Origin: Pseudoclavibacter sp. CFCC 11306
GTDB lineage: Bacteria; Actinomycetota; Actinomycetes; Actinomycetales; Microbacteriaceae
Reading direction: 5' to 3'
Length of the DNA stretch: 64,000 nt
Assembly: GCF_008831235.1 (NCBI RefSeq)
Contig: NZ_WBKF01000003.1
Span: 248,001-312,000, forward strand
Positions 23,874 through 33,330 of the stretch are shown piece by piece; positions within the stretch are counted from its first letter, which is position 1; each line of letters begins with the position of its first letter. The translations under genes were made by a program, and so were the position numbers. Below the pieces are notes generated by a model. That model did not search any database. It had not been told where the DNA came from and was given only the letters and a program-made list of their open reading frames with translations.

Positions 23874-25166
23874 ATGAGTCGGTCCCCTCTCACATTAGCT
23901 GCACTCGCCGCTTCGGCACTTCCCGGCCTCGAGGTCACGTCGGTCGCGATGCACACCGCCGGCACCACCGGTGACTACGACTCTGCCGTGGTGGCCGACG
24001 GCCAGAACCGGCACTTCATCATCCGAGTGCCCAACTCCCCGACCGCCTACCGTCATCTCGAAGAGGAGCTGAAGTCGCTCAGCGCCCTCAGCGCAGGCAT
24101 CCGCACCCGGCTGCCCTTCCAGGTGCCCAGCGAGGCTGGTCGCGTCGAGTTCTCCGGAACGGCCGCGCTGATCTACACGTATATTCCGGGCGTGCTCATC
24201 GACATCGCCGACCTCAACCGCGACTCCCCGACCACCGCATCCCTCGGCCGCGCGCTGGCTGCGCTGCACACGCTGCCCACCGGCTTCGTCGACGACTACG
24301 GGCTGCCGCATGAGCATCCAGAGGTGGTTCGCGAACGCTCGCGAACGATCATCGTGCGCGCCGAGAAGACGCGCCTGGTGCCGCGCGCGCTGCTCGACCG
24401 CTGGCTTGCGGCGATCGACGACGACGGCCTGTGGGAGTTCGAGCCGACCGTGGTGCACGGCGAGCTCGACGACCAGGCGGTGCTGATCGAGGCCGACGAG
24501 GTCTCAGGCGTGCTGAACTGGGGCGGGCTGCGCATCTCAGATCCGGCCCTCGACTTCTCATGGCTGATGCACTCGGCTGTGCTTCAGGCTGTCGATGCGG
24601 TCTTCGACGCCTACGGGTCGGCCCGCGGCGAGGGTGCGCTCAAGTCGCTGCGCCGTCGCGCCACGCTCTATGCCGAGCTGCAGGTGGCCAAGTGGCTGCT
24701 GCACGGAGTCGACGGCGAAGACGCCAAGATCACCGAAGACGCCAAGCACATGCTGCAGGATCTGGCCGATCTGGTCGACGGCAACTATCGCCTGCTGCTG
24801 ACCGACCCGATCTTCGAAGCCGAGCGGCCGACGGCGGATGCCGAACCAGGCACGCCTGACGACTTCCGTGCCGAGCGAGGTGCGGACAGCGCGGAGCACT
24901 CCGGTGGTCATTCTGATTCGGCGGAGCAGCCGAAGGAACCGATTGTGGTGACCGAGCCGATCGAGATCGTCGTCGAAGAGGAGACCGACGAGGTCGTCGT
25001 CGCCGAAGTCATCGAAGACGACGGTGAAGCCCCGGACGCAGGCGACCGCGCTGAGGCCGATGCCGACGAGACGGACGGCGACGACTCGCACCGTGCTGCG
25101 GCGAACGAGGAGAACGCCACGATCGTCGAAGACGACGCGCCGGAGTCTCCTGCCACACGCGCCTGA
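23874..25166 (+). CDS. Phosphotransferase-fold protein, possibly inactive, with acidic tail
   Basis: 430 residues. Residues 1-310 follow the aminoglycoside/macrolide phosphotransferase fold (FIIRVPNSPTAYRHLEEELKSL, a hinge, and DPALDFSWLMHSA). The catalytic loop that is normally HGD reads HGE (Glu197). The metal aspartate normally in IDW is LNW (Asn215). Both changes suggest weak or no kinase activity. Residues 320-430 are an acidic, disordered tail rich in Glu/Asp/Val. The gene is divergent from uvrD2 and convergent with adnB, so a structural or regulatory role in DNA repair is conceivable, but that is inference. Confidence 0.75.
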   Translation: MSRSPLTLAALAASALPGLEVTSVAMHTAGTTGDYDSAVVADGQNRHFIIRVPNSPTAYRHLEEELKSLSALSAGIRTRLPFQVPSEAGRVEFSGTAALIYTYIPGVLIDIADLNRDSPTTASLGRALAALHTLPTGFVDDYGLPHEHPEVVRERSRTIIVRAEKTRLVPRALLDRWLAAIDDDGLWEFEPTVVHGELDDQAVLIEADEVSGVLNWGGLRISDPALDFSWLMHSAVLQAVDAVFDAYGSARGEGALKSLRRRATLYAELQVAKWLLHGVDGEDAKITEDAKHMLQDLADLVDGNYRLLLTDPIFEAERPTADAEPGTPDDFRAERGADSAEHSGGHSDSAEQPKEPIVVTEPIEIVVEEETDEVVVAEVIEDDGEAPDAGDRAEADADETDGDDSHRAAANEENATIVEDDAPESPATRA

Positions 25167-25205
25167 CCGGCGCGAACCGCATCTGGCACGGCACCTGCCG
25201 CCGCA

Positions 25206-28200
25206 TCACGAGGCGATGGTCGCCCACCGTTCGGCGAGCTCGTCAGCCGTGAAAAAACGTGACGGTGCGATCTCCCGGTCGTCTGCGACGTAGTAGAACC
25301 GTGCCGAGACGTCGGCCACGTCGACGCCGGCATGCTGCGCCCAGGCCAGACGGTAGAGCGCCAGCTGAATCTGTCGCTCTTCGAGTTCGCCCGCGGTCTG
25401 CGGGGCCCGGCCGGTCTTCCAGTCCACGACTTCGTAGCCCTCGTCGGTGCGGAACACCGCGTCGAGTTTGCAGACGGTCTGCACGTCGCCCAGTGGCAGA
25501 CGGATCTGCGTCTCGACGGCGACCGGCTGTGCGGTTGCCCACCGGCTGCGTTCGAACGTCTCTTGCAGCCGTGCGAGCTGGGCGCTCGCCTGTTCGTCGA
25601 GCACGGTGGGCGCGGTGCCGGGGCGTTCCTCGGAATCGAGCCCGTCGGCGCGGAGGCGGCCCTGCTCGTCGAAGGCCGACGTCGGCTGCAGATCGTCGAA
25701 GAGGGACTCCGTCGTCAGCGAGAACTCCTGGTCGCTGACCCGGTAGCGCCGTTCGACCCATTCGTGAAAGAGCGTGCCGACGCGGGTCTCGCGGTGCGGT
25801 TCGGTGGGCATCGGCCGATACAGCTGTGCCGCGACGGCCACGGGGTCGGTGAGGAACTCATGCATGCGCGATGCGGCGACGCGACTCGGCAGTTCGATGC
25901 TGAGCCCACGGCCGGCATCGGCGCGTTCCTTCAGCAGCGCTTCGATCGGCACCTTCCAACCGCCGATGTCAGGCCACGTGGCAGGGTCGGCGCCCAGCGC
26001 TGCGGCGTCGGGCGCCGATTCGACGGCTTCGACAGCCGCCGCAGCAGCAGCGACCGATGCCCGGCGCGCGCCGAGCGGATCCTGTGGCCATGGAAACTGG
26101 TCGACACCGTGGTCGACCGGTTCGGGCTGCCCCGTGAATTCGTCCGAGAAATCGGTCAGCACGCCGCGTTCGACCAGCTCGCTGAGAAAGACGCTCGGCG
26201 TGCGCGCTCCAGCTCGCTCGGCCCGGTAGGCGGAGCAGGAGAGCAGCAGGTCGTCGCGTCCGCGGGTGAATGCGACGTAGGCGATACGGCGTTCTTCGTC
26301 GAGATGACGACGCTTCTCGTGTTCGCCGAACGCCTCGAGCGTCTCGCCGAACTCAGTGGCATCGGCCGCGGTGCGCCAGGCCAGCTCGGGCAGATCGAGG
26401 CGGTCACCGCGAAACTCGTAGGGCAGCTCACCGGCTGACAGCCACCCCTTGGTCGAAGTCAGACGTGCCGGCATTTCACCTTGGACGAGTCGCGGAACCG
26501 CGACGTGATTCCATTCCAGCCCTTTGGCCGCATGCACCGTCAGCAGCTGCACGACGCCTTGCTGCGCTTGAGCCCCTTCAATCGAGAGACGCTCTCGGCG
26601 TTCGACCTGGGCGATCCATGAGAGGAACCCGCCGAGTGTGCTGGCCGGAGCGCTGTGCATGTATTCGCTCGCCTTCGCGAGCAGCGCATCGAGATTCTGC
26701 ATCGGTCGACGCAGGCTCTCGTTGGCCCGCAGCTCGACGTCGATGCCCAGACGTTCGATGACCAGTCGCATGAACTCGGTGAGCGGCAGGTGCGCCTGGC
26801 TGCGCAGCGAGCGCAGCAGCGCGCCCGCGGCATGCAGCCGATGCACGCCTGTTCGCGAGAACCCGGCGCGGGTGATGAGACGCTCGACGCGAGGCCCTCC
26901 GGAGACCATCAGATCGAGGGCGTCGACGAGCGTGGCGTGGTCGTCTCGGGCGACCGACTGCCTGAGCTGTTCGCGCACTGCCGGGGCCAGCTTCTGCAGA
27001 TCGGCGTCATAGCTCGCCAGCTGTCTGGCGAGGCTGCCGAGCGCCTGCAGGTCGGCGGGGCCGACCCGCCACCTGGCACCGGCCAGCAGTCGCACCAACG
27101 AGTTGTCGGCGTCGGCGCTGTGCACGACGCGCAGTGCACTGAGCAGGTCGACTACCTCGGGCGCTTCGAGCACACCGGCGAAGCCCACGATCTCGTGCGG
27201 CACTCCGGCTCGGGCCAGCGCCTGCGCGAAGACCGGCATCAGCGCACGCGCGCGAAACAGCACCGAGCCGGTGGACGTGTCGGACATGCGATCGCGCATC
27301 CAGGCAGCGACCGCATCTGCCTCAGCCTCGAGATCGGCCGACACCGACACCTGCACCACCCCGTCTGGGGCTCCCGACCGTGACTGCAGCCGCACCACGG
27401 GCACCGACGAATCGGCACCGGCATCGGCGACCAAGGCATTGGCGACGTCGAGGATGCTTCGGCTGTTGCGCCAGCTCGTCGCCAGCTCGAAGTTCGTCGG
27501 AGCACCCTCGGTGCCGAAGTCGCGGTGAAAGCCCTCGAGATTCTCACTGCTCGCTCCGCGCCAGCCGTATATCGACTGGTTCGGGTCACCGACTGCCATG
27601 ACCCGCTGCCCATGAAAAAGCGTGCTGAGCAGCCGGGTCTGCGACACCGACGTGTCTTGGTATTCGTCGAGCAGCACGGCGTCGAACTGCTGCCGATACG
27701 GCTCGGCCGCGCTCGGGTCACGCCTGATCGCTTCGAGCGCCAGGGCGACCTGATCGGCGTACTCGATGAGCCCGCGTTCGCGCTTGCGCCGCTGGTACTC
27801 GACCGCGAGCGGCACCAGCGTCTGCAGACTCTGCACCGCCGAGACGCTGTCGGTGACCTCTTTGCCCGGCCCAGGCTTGCGAGCGCGCGGTTTGGGCGGC
27901 AGTTCGGACAGCCTGGCGAACTCCTGCGCGAAGCGCAGCACGTCATCTGGCTCGGCGTTGTTGTCGATCATGGCATGCGTGAGAGTGAGCAGCATCTCGG
28001 CGACTCGGGTCGGCGACTTGCCGAGTTCGTAGAGCGCCTCTTCATCGTCAGAGGCGAGCACGACCTCGTGGGCCAGCCCCCAGGCGCCGGCCTCGGTGAG
28101 CAGCGTCGAGTCGGGCTCACGACCGATGCGCAGGGCGTTGTCCTGAAAGAGCATGTTGGCGAACGAGTTGTAGGTCGACACAGACGGCGGCTCGCTCAGG

Positions 28201-28502
28201 TCGACCGAGTCGACCAGCCCGGAGCGCACGAGGGCCCGCAGCGCCCCGTCGATGCGCGACGACAGCTCGCTGGCGGCCTTGCGGGTGAATGTGAGTCCGA
28301 GCACCTGGTCTGGAGAGACCACCCCGTTGGCCACCAGCCAGACCACACGACGCGACATCGTCTCGGTCTTGCCCGCACCTGCGCCGGCGATCACCAGTGC
28401 AGGCTGGTCGCCCTCGTGCTCGATGACTCGACGCTGCTCCTCAGTCGGCGGAAAGATGCCGACGGCCTCAGCGATGCGAGCCGCGCTGATTCGCTGCGTC
28501 AT
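25206..28502 (-). CDS. adnB: AdnB-like ATP-dependent helicase-nuclease subunit
   Basis: 1098 residues. The superfamily 1 motor has Walker A AGAGAGKTETM near residue 40, motif II VLLDEYQDTSVSQTRLL, VGDPNQSIYGWRGA, VHAAKGLEWNHVAV and YVAFTRGRDDLLLS. A RecB-type nuclease domain ends the protein: GTLFHEWVERRY, CKLDAVF and VVDWKTGRAP, with QIQLALYRLAW. This is the main translocating motor of AdnAB in mycobacteria, resecting double-strand breaks. Its ATG overlaps the adnA stop (ATGA), with AGGAGG upstream, so the subunits are made together. Confidence 0.9.
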   Translation of the reverse strand: MTQRISAARIAEAVGIFPPTEEQRRVIEHEGDQPALVIAGAGAGKTETMSRRVVWLVANGVVSPDQVLGLTFTRKAASELSSRIDGALRALVRSGLVDSVDLSEPPSVSTYNSFANMLFQDNALRIGREPDSTLLTEAGAWGLAHEVVLASDDEEALYELGKSPTRVAEMLLTLTHAMIDNNAEPDDVLRFAQEFARLSELPPKPRARKPGPGKEVTDSVSAVQSLQTLVPLAVEYQRRKRERGLIEYADQVALALEAIRRDPSAAEPYRQQFDAVLLDEYQDTSVSQTRLLSTLFHGQRVMAVGDPNQSIYGWRGASSENLEGFHRDFGTEGAPTNFELATSWRNSRSILDVANALVADAGADSSVPVVRLQSRSGAPDGVVQVSVSADLEAEADAVAAWMRDRMSDTSTGSVLFRARALMPVFAQALARAGVPHEIVGFAGVLEAPEVVDLLSALRVVHSADADNSLVRLLAGARWRVGPADLQALGSLARQLASYDADLQKLAPAVREQLRQSVARDDHATLVDALDLMVSGGPRVERLITRAGFSRTGVHRLHAAGALLRSLRSQAHLPLTEFMRLVIERLGIDVELRANESLRRPMQNLDALLAKASEYMHSAPASTLGGFLSWIAQVERRERLSIEGAQAQQGVVQLLTVHAAKGLEWNHVAVPRLVQGEMPARLTSTKGWLSAGELPYEFRGDRLDLPELAWRTAADATEFGETLEAFGEHEKRRHLDEERRIAYVAFTRGRDDLLLSCSAYRAERAGARTPSVFLSELVERGVLTDFSDEFTGQPEPVDHGVDQFPWPQDPLGARRASVAAAAAAVEAVESAPDAAALGADPATWPDIGGWKVPIEALLKERADAGRGLSIELPSRVAASRMHEFLTDPVAVAAQLYRPMPTEPHRETRVGTLFHEWVERRYRVSDQEFSLTTESLFDDLQPTSAFDEQGRLRADGLDSEERPGTAPTVLDEQASAQLARLQETFERSRWATAQPVAVETQIRLPLGDVQTVCKLDAVFRTDEGYEVVDWKTGRAPQTAGELEERQIQLALYRLAWAQHAGVDVADVSARFYYVADDREIAPSRFFTADELAERWATIAS

Positions 28503-31500
28503 TGTGCCTCCTGAATGTGCTGCACCGGCTGTCGAGCCGGCATCGTGGTCTCGCCGAGCGTGTGGATGTGCGTGGTCGCCGCGCTGCCGTCTCCCTGTTT
28601 CGTGCGGGCGAGGTCGGCCCAGAACTCACTGCCGGCCATCCCCCGAGCGAGCTGGTCTACCAGGGTACGTGCGTTGGCGAGCTGCTGCGCGTCGAGGGCC
28701 GCCTGCACGAGCGGCTTGTAGCTCTTGCGGTCTCCGCCGACGAAGACGAGCATCGCCTGCTGCAGCTTCGAGGCGTCGACTCCGTTGACCGCTCCGGCGG
28801 CCACAGCGACCTGATAGGCCAGCAGCTGCAGGTTCTCGGCCACCTCGGCCTCTTTGAAAGGCTTGCCGGTCTTGAGATCGATGATGCGGACGGCCCCGTC
28901 TGGCAGCTGTTCGATGCGGTCGACGGTTCCGACGATCTCAGCGATGCCGCACTCGGCGGTGAACCCCTCTTCGACGGCGATCGCCCGCGCCCCGATCTTG
29001 TCGGCGTCAAGCATGTACGAACGCATGTTGCGCAGCCGATTGGTGACGTCGTCGAGCATCATGCGCGACTGCCATGGCGTCTCGAAGTCGAGCTCGCCCC
29101 ACCGCGAGCGCACCTGGCCGACCAGACGATCGAGATCACGGTGGTGCTCTTCTTCGGCCTTCTGAAAGGCCTCGTGTATCAGCGTGCCGATGCCGGTGGA
29201 CATCCCTCCGCTGTCGACCCCGATGTGCCCGAGGAACCAGGCGAGCGGATCGTTCTGGAACATCTGCAGCGACGAGGGAGAGACCCGTACCAGAGGCCCT
29301 TCGACGGCTTCTGCCGCTGTCGCTGCGACTGCCTCCTGACTCCCGCTGCTGTCGACAGTCTCGTCTGCGGGCGGAGCGTCGAGGTCGCCGGCGAACGGAT
29401 CGAGCTCGGTGAGCGGTTCGGTCGTGCTCAGGTCGGCCAGCCCGGACCATTCGATCGGAGATGCTCCGCGCACATCGGCGTGCGCGAGCACGACCAGCGC
29501 CCGAGCGGCGATCTGGTCGTCCGGATGCTCGTTGAGTCGGTGTCTGAGCGTGCCGACCACGCCGCGCAGGGTGTACCAGCCGTACTCTTCGCCTTCGGCC
29601 GGTTCAGTGCTGACGATGTCGTCGAGCATTCTGAGCATCATGCTCGGCGCGTTGTCTTCGTCGATCACCGTGGTCAGCAGCACATGCGAGCGCGCACGGC
29701 TCAGCGCCTGCACGAACATGCGCAGCTCGTCGTGCAGCACCTCTCGACGGCGGTCGACGTCGTGCTGACCGCGCACCGTCTCGACGAGGTGTTCGGCGCC
29801 GAGCAGCGTATTGCGCTGACGGGTGTTCGGCCAGGCACCGTCTTGCAGCCCCATCACCACGACTGTGTCGAACTCGAGGCCGATCGTCGCTGACGCCGAC
29901 CCCAGGAACACGGCGTCCCGACGCCCCGTATGGGCGAGCGAGTCTTCGGGCACGCTCTGCTGCAGCTGCTGTTCGACGAACTCGCCGGCATCTGCTTCGG
30001 GAAAGCGTTCGACATGACGCTGTGCCGAGGCGAAGAGCGCGACGACGGCGTCGAGTCTGCGGTTCGCATCGACGGCGGCGACCCCGCCGCTGAGCGCCTG
30101 TTCGCGCCACTCGTCGGCGACCCCGGCACTCTGCCAGGCCAGCCAGAGCAGCTCGACCGCCGGAGCCTGACGCTCGTTGCCGTGTGCGATCTCGCTCAGC
30201 AGGGCGGCGAGCCGGTCGACTTGTGCGATTGCCCCGGCCAGCGGCCCGGCGTGCGGCAGCTCGGTGCCGCTGTGCACCGCGTCGACGAGCAGTTCGGAGG
30301 CGCGCCGCTCGCCACCCCCGGCCAGTTCGTGTTCGCGCAGCGCACGCCGCACACGCCGGAGGTGCACGCCGTCGAGCCCGCCGAGCGGCCCGGTCAGCAG
30401 TTCGGTGACGACCTGCTCGTCGAGTTCGCGCAGCCCGCAGCCGACCTCGACGGTGCGCAGCAGATCGAGGTTCACCGCCTCGTCGCGCAGCGCTCCCGAG
30501 ACGCCCGAGAGCGAGACCGGAACGCCTGCTGCCGCGAGCTGTCGAGAGAGCTGCTCAAGCTCGCCTGACGACCGCGTCACGATCGCCATCTGCGCCCAAG
30601 GCAGATGCTCTTCGAGATGTCGCCGGCGCAGCACGCCGGCCACGCCGGTGATCTCGTCGCTCGACGTCGCAAACGATTTCGCTGCGATTCTGCCGGCACC
30701 TTGGCCTGCAGACTTCGTGTTCGTCTCAGTCGTCGGCGCTGACCCGGCGTCAGTCTGGCTCTCGGCAGTCTCGATGTCTTCGACAGCCTCGGTGTCTTCG
30801 ACAGCTTCTGGGTTTTGGGCAGTCTCTGGGCGTTCGACCGCCGCCTGCAGCGCCCGGCGCTGTTCGCCGGCGGATGCCGTACCGATGTGCTGCATGATCT
30901 CGCTGACGGCATGGGCAAGCTGGCCGTGCAGCCGATGGCTCTTCTCGAGCACGACCTGCTCGGCACGCACGCCGATCTCGTCGTGCAGACGTGCGACGAG
31001 ATCGGGGCGACCACCGCGGAACCCGTTGGTCGCCTGATCGGGATCGCCGAAGGTCACCAGCCGGGCGCCACGCTGCACGAGCGGCCGGAGCAGCCCGATC
31101 AGCGCGGCAGTGCTCTCTTGGAGGTCGTCGACGAGCACCAGTCGCAGACACCCGAGCTCTGCAGGAGGGTGGTCGGCCAGCACCTCGGCCGCTGCTGAGA
31201 CGAGTTCGCTGGAGTCATAGGCCGTCGCGGTCTCTTCGATCGCCTTCTTCACGGCGAGGTACTCGTCGAAGAGCTGAGCGCCGGCCGCCCATTCGGCACG
31301 GTTCGTCGTCTGCCCGAGCTCTGCCAGGCCCTGTGGGGTCACTGCGTATTCATGCGCACGGCCGAAGAGCTCTCGCAGCTCGGTGCGGAACCCGCGCAGC
31401 TCGCGCACTTCGGGCCCGATCACCGGCGGCCAGGGCAGTGCACCGCCTGCGACATCCGCCGTCTCATGGCCCTGCAACAGCTCTTGCAGCAGGCGATCCT

Positions 31501-31888
31501 GCTCACCACCGGTCAGCAGACGTGGCGGCGTCTGGCCGTGCGCCAGCGCCACCGCGCGCAGCACTTCGAAGGCGAGCGACGCCGCCGTGCGCACGAGCGA
31601 GCTCGCCGACACGTCGCGCAGCCCGGCGTCGATCAGCGTCGACAGCGATGCCGCAGACTGCCTCGACGAGGCGATCACCAAGATCTGCTCAGGGCGCACG
31701 CCCCGGTCGAGGGCGTCGAGCACCGTGGCGGCGAGCGCGGTCGTCTTTCCTGTTCCCGGGGCGCCCAGCACACGAAGATGGCTCTGCCGTGAGCGCTCGA
31801 TCACCTGCAGCTGCGACGCGTCGAGCGCAGATCGGTCGAGCACCCGGTCTGGTGCGGAGGCACTGGTGGTGAATCTGATCTCGGGCAT
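28499..31888 (-). CDS. adnA: AdnA-like helicase-nuclease subunit
   Basis: 1129 residues. Walker A is GAPGTGKT (42-49). Motif II reads LVLVDDLQES, with DD in place of DE, as reported for AdnA-type motors of low activity. The RecB-like nuclease at the C-terminus is intact: GTLIHEAFQKAEEE, GTVDRIEQ, IIDLKTGKPF and NLQLLAYQVAV. A low-complexity insertion of EAVEDTEAVEDIETAE-like repeats (about residues 355-395) interrupts the helicase. A TACCGT box lies 6 bases before the ATG, so the mRNA may be leaderless. It is the first gene of the adnA-adnB operon. Confidence 0.88.
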   Translation of the reverse strand: MPEIRFTTSASAPDRVLDRSALDASQLQVIERSRQSHLRVLGAPGTGKTTALAATVLDALDRGVRPEQILVIASSRQSAASLSTLIDAGLRDVSASSLVRTAASLAFEVLRAVALAHGQTPPRLLTGGEQDRLLQELLQGHETADVAGGALPWPPVIGPEVRELRGFRTELRELFGRAHEYAVTPQGLAELGQTTNRAEWAAGAQLFDEYLAVKKAIEETATAYDSSELVSAAAEVLADHPPAELGCLRLVLVDDLQESTAALIGLLRPLVQRGARLVTFGDPDQATNGFRGGRPDLVARLHDEIGVRAEQVVLEKSHRLHGQLAHAVSEIMQHIGTASAGEQRRALQAAVERPETAQNPEAVEDTEAVEDIETAESQTDAGSAPTTETNTKSAGQGAGRIAAKSFATSSDEITGVAGVLRRRHLEEHLPWAQMAIVTRSSGELEQLSRQLAAAGVPVSLSGVSGALRDEAVNLDLLRTVEVGCGLRELDEQVVTELLTGPLGGLDGVHLRRVRRALREHELAGGGERRASELLVDAVHSGTELPHAGPLAGAIAQVDRLAALLSEIAHGNERQAPAVELLWLAWQSAGVADEWREQALSGGVAAVDANRRLDAVVALFASAQRHVERFPEADAGEFVEQQLQQSVPEDSLAHTGRRDAVFLGSASATIGLEFDTVVVMGLQDGAWPNTRQRNTLLGAEHLVETVRGQHDVDRRREVLHDELRMFVQALSRARSHVLLTTVIDEDNAPSMMLRMLDDIVSTEPAEGEEYGWYTLRGVVGTLRHRLNEHPDDQIAARALVVLAHADVRGASPIEWSGLADLSTTEPLTELDPFAGDLDAPPADETVDSSGSQEAVAATAAEAVEGPLVRVSPSSLQMFQNDPLAWFLGHIGVDSGGMSTGIGTLIHEAFQKAEEEHHRDLDRLVGQVRSRWGELDFETPWQSRMMLDDVTNRLRNMRSYMLDADKIGARAIAVEEGFTAECGIAEIVGTVDRIEQLPDGAVRIIDLKTGKPFKEAEVAENLQLLAYQVAVAAGAVNGVDASKLQQAMLVFVGGDRKSYKPLVQAALDAQQLANARTLVDQLARGMAGSEFWADLARTKQGDGSAATTHIHTLGETTMPARQPVQHIQEAQ

Positions 31889-31894
31889 GTCTCA

Positions 31895-31900
31895 ACGGTA
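31895..31900 (-). promoter_or_regulatory. Leaderless promoter -10 box, adnAB operon
   Basis: TACCGT on the minus strand, 6 bases, then the ATG at 31888. Confidence 0.5.
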
Positions 31901-32020
31901 CGGCACCCCTCCGACACGACTCATGTGGGCTCTGCCAGGTGAGCGATGCGATTTGTGCGCCGAGAGCGGAAATGGCCCCTGAGAGGTCTGACTCCGTCGG
32001 CCCCATGATCGGCGGTGACC

Positions 32021-32050
32021 TAGACTGAGACCCGCATGTCGTCGTCTTGA
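32021..32050 (+). promoter_or_regulatory. DUF3107 promoter and four-codon upstream ORF
   Basis: TAGACT (32021-32026) is followed by 9 bases and a minimal ORF ATG-TCG-TCG-TCT-TGA (32036-32050). The leader then continues to the DUF3107 ribosome site. Confidence 0.35.
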
Positions 32051-32095
32051 GACTGCTCGATATGAGCGTTTCGCAGACCAGAGTGAGGAGTCCCT

Positions 32096-32320
32096 ATGGA
32101 GGTCAGAATCGGTGTTCGACAGAGCGCTCGTGAGCTCAGCTTCGAATCGGCTCAGAAGCCGGAAGAGGTGACCGATGCGGTCAGCACAGCCATCGCCGAT
32201 GAGCACGGCGTGCTCAAACTGATCGATGACAAGGGGCGCCTCTTCGTCGTGCCCTCAGCCGGCATCGCCTACGTCGAGGTCGGCCCGCAGGAGACCCGCC
32301 GCGTCGGCTTCGTCTCCTGA
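32096..32320 (+). CDS. DUF3107 domain-containing protein
   Basis: A compact 74-residue protein of the conserved actinobacterial DUF3107 family (starts MEVRIGVRQSARELSFESAQ, ends GPQETRRVGFVS). Function unknown. The family's small alpha-beta fold and constant neighbourhood near rhlE and helicase genes are typical. GAGGAG lies about 8 bases before the ATG, so unlike many neighbours it is translated from a leader. It is convergent with the ferritin-like gene. Confidence 0.88.
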   Translation: MEVRIGVRQSARELSFESAQKPEEVTDAVSTAIADEHGVLKLIDDKGRLFVVPSAGIAYVEVGPQETRRVGFVS

Positions 32321-32383
32321 CCAGGCAGCATCCCGAGCAGCTGAGGCTGCGGGCTCGCCGACCTGACAGGAGACGCGAAAACG

Positions 32384-33148
32384 CTAGGCGGTGAGCCCGA
32401 GCCTCTCCATGCGCGCCGTGTGGCCCGCGATGAGGTCGGCGTGCACCGCCTCGATCTGCGAGATCACCTGCTGCACTTCGTCATCGCGATGCAGCGATGT
32501 GTCACGCAGCGCACGCAGCACCGGATCCGGCAGCACCATGAGCGCGCGGCACCACAGCAGCGAATCGCCCACCAGGCGACGCCCCCACATCGCCAGCCGA
32601 TCGGCCAGCCAGTCCGTGCGCTCGATCTCCTGTGCGAGCACCGCAAGCGCGGCATCCGCTTCGGAGCGCTCGGCGACCGGCCAGCGCAGGCCCGTGCGCA
32701 GTTTCGCACCCTTGCCGAGCCGTGCCACGAAGTCGTCGGCGAACCCGTCTACCAGATAGACGGCGAGCACCGCCTCCTGCCACAGATTCGGGCTGAGCCG
32801 AGACCACAGTTCGTCGGAGTCGGCCTGATGCACCTGCACGCCGCCGAAGGTCAGATCGCTGTCGCCCTGACCGAACGCACCTCGATAGTGACGATGCCGA
32901 GTCAGCAGCTCTTCGGCGACCGAAGCGGTCTGTGCACGCAGGTCAGGCTGCTCGATGAGCGGCAGCACGCCGGTCAGATACTCGAACGCAGCCAGTTTGA
33001 AATAGGCGAGCGTGCCGACCAGCACCTCGGAGTCCGGGGCGAGAAAGTCGATGCGCACGTTCGTCGGGCGAGACGTGTGGGCAGACTCCGAGCGCGAACG
33101 AACACGCAGCTCGGTGCCCTTCTGGCGGCGACGAAAGAGTTTGAACAC
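32384..33148 (-). CDS. Ferritin-like fold protein
   Basis: 254 residues, matching the actinobacterial ferritin-like fold family found beside rhlE (distantly related to MiaE-type tRNA hydroxylases). Helical segments include AYFKLAAFEYLTGVLPLIEQ, ASVAEELLTRHRHYRGAF, and LIAGHTARMERLGL. The N-terminal 30 residues are basic (FKLFRRRQKG). Bound metals and activity are not shown by the sequence. The start is a GTG 7 bases after TACGAT, so it is probably leaderless. Confidence 0.75.
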   Translation of the reverse strand: MFKLFRRRQKGTELRVRSRSESAHTSRPTNVRIDFLAPDSEVLVGTLAYFKLAAFEYLTGVLPLIEQPDLRAQTASVAEELLTRHRHYRGAFGQGDSDLTFGGVQVHQADSDELWSRLSPNLWQEAVLAVYLVDGFADDFVARLGKGAKLRTGLRWPVAERSEADAALAVLAQEIERTDWLADRLAMWGRRLVGDSLLWCRALMVLPDPVLRALRDTSLHRDDEVQQVISQIEAVHADLIAGHTARMERLGLTA

Positions 33149-33155
33149 GCGCTTA

Positions 33156-33161
33156 ATCGTA
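33156..33161 (-). promoter_or_regulatory. Leaderless promoter -10 box, ferritin-like gene
   Basis: TACGAT on the minus strand, 7 bases, then GTG at 33148. Confidence 0.55.
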
Positions 33162-33204
33162 CCCGCAGTCGGTGCAGCCCGATGGCAAACGGCCGCTGAC
33201 CCGG

Positions 33205-33268
33205 TAGAATCGGGGTGATGCCTGATGACAGGCAGTGGAGATCAGCGCCTTGGGTGCCCGGTCGGTGA
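33205..33268 (+). promoter_or_regulatory. rhlE promoter with leaderless 16-codon upstream ORF
   Basis: TAGAAT (33205-33210), 7 bases, then ATG at 33218 opening MPDDRQWRSAPWVPGR and a TGA at 33268. The helicase start lies 62 bases further on, leaving a long leader. Confidence 0.4.
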
Positions 33269-33330
33269 CGCGACGCACACGTCGTTCCCGACCCGCGAGC
33301 ACCGATCGGCGCGCAGATGAAAGAACACAC

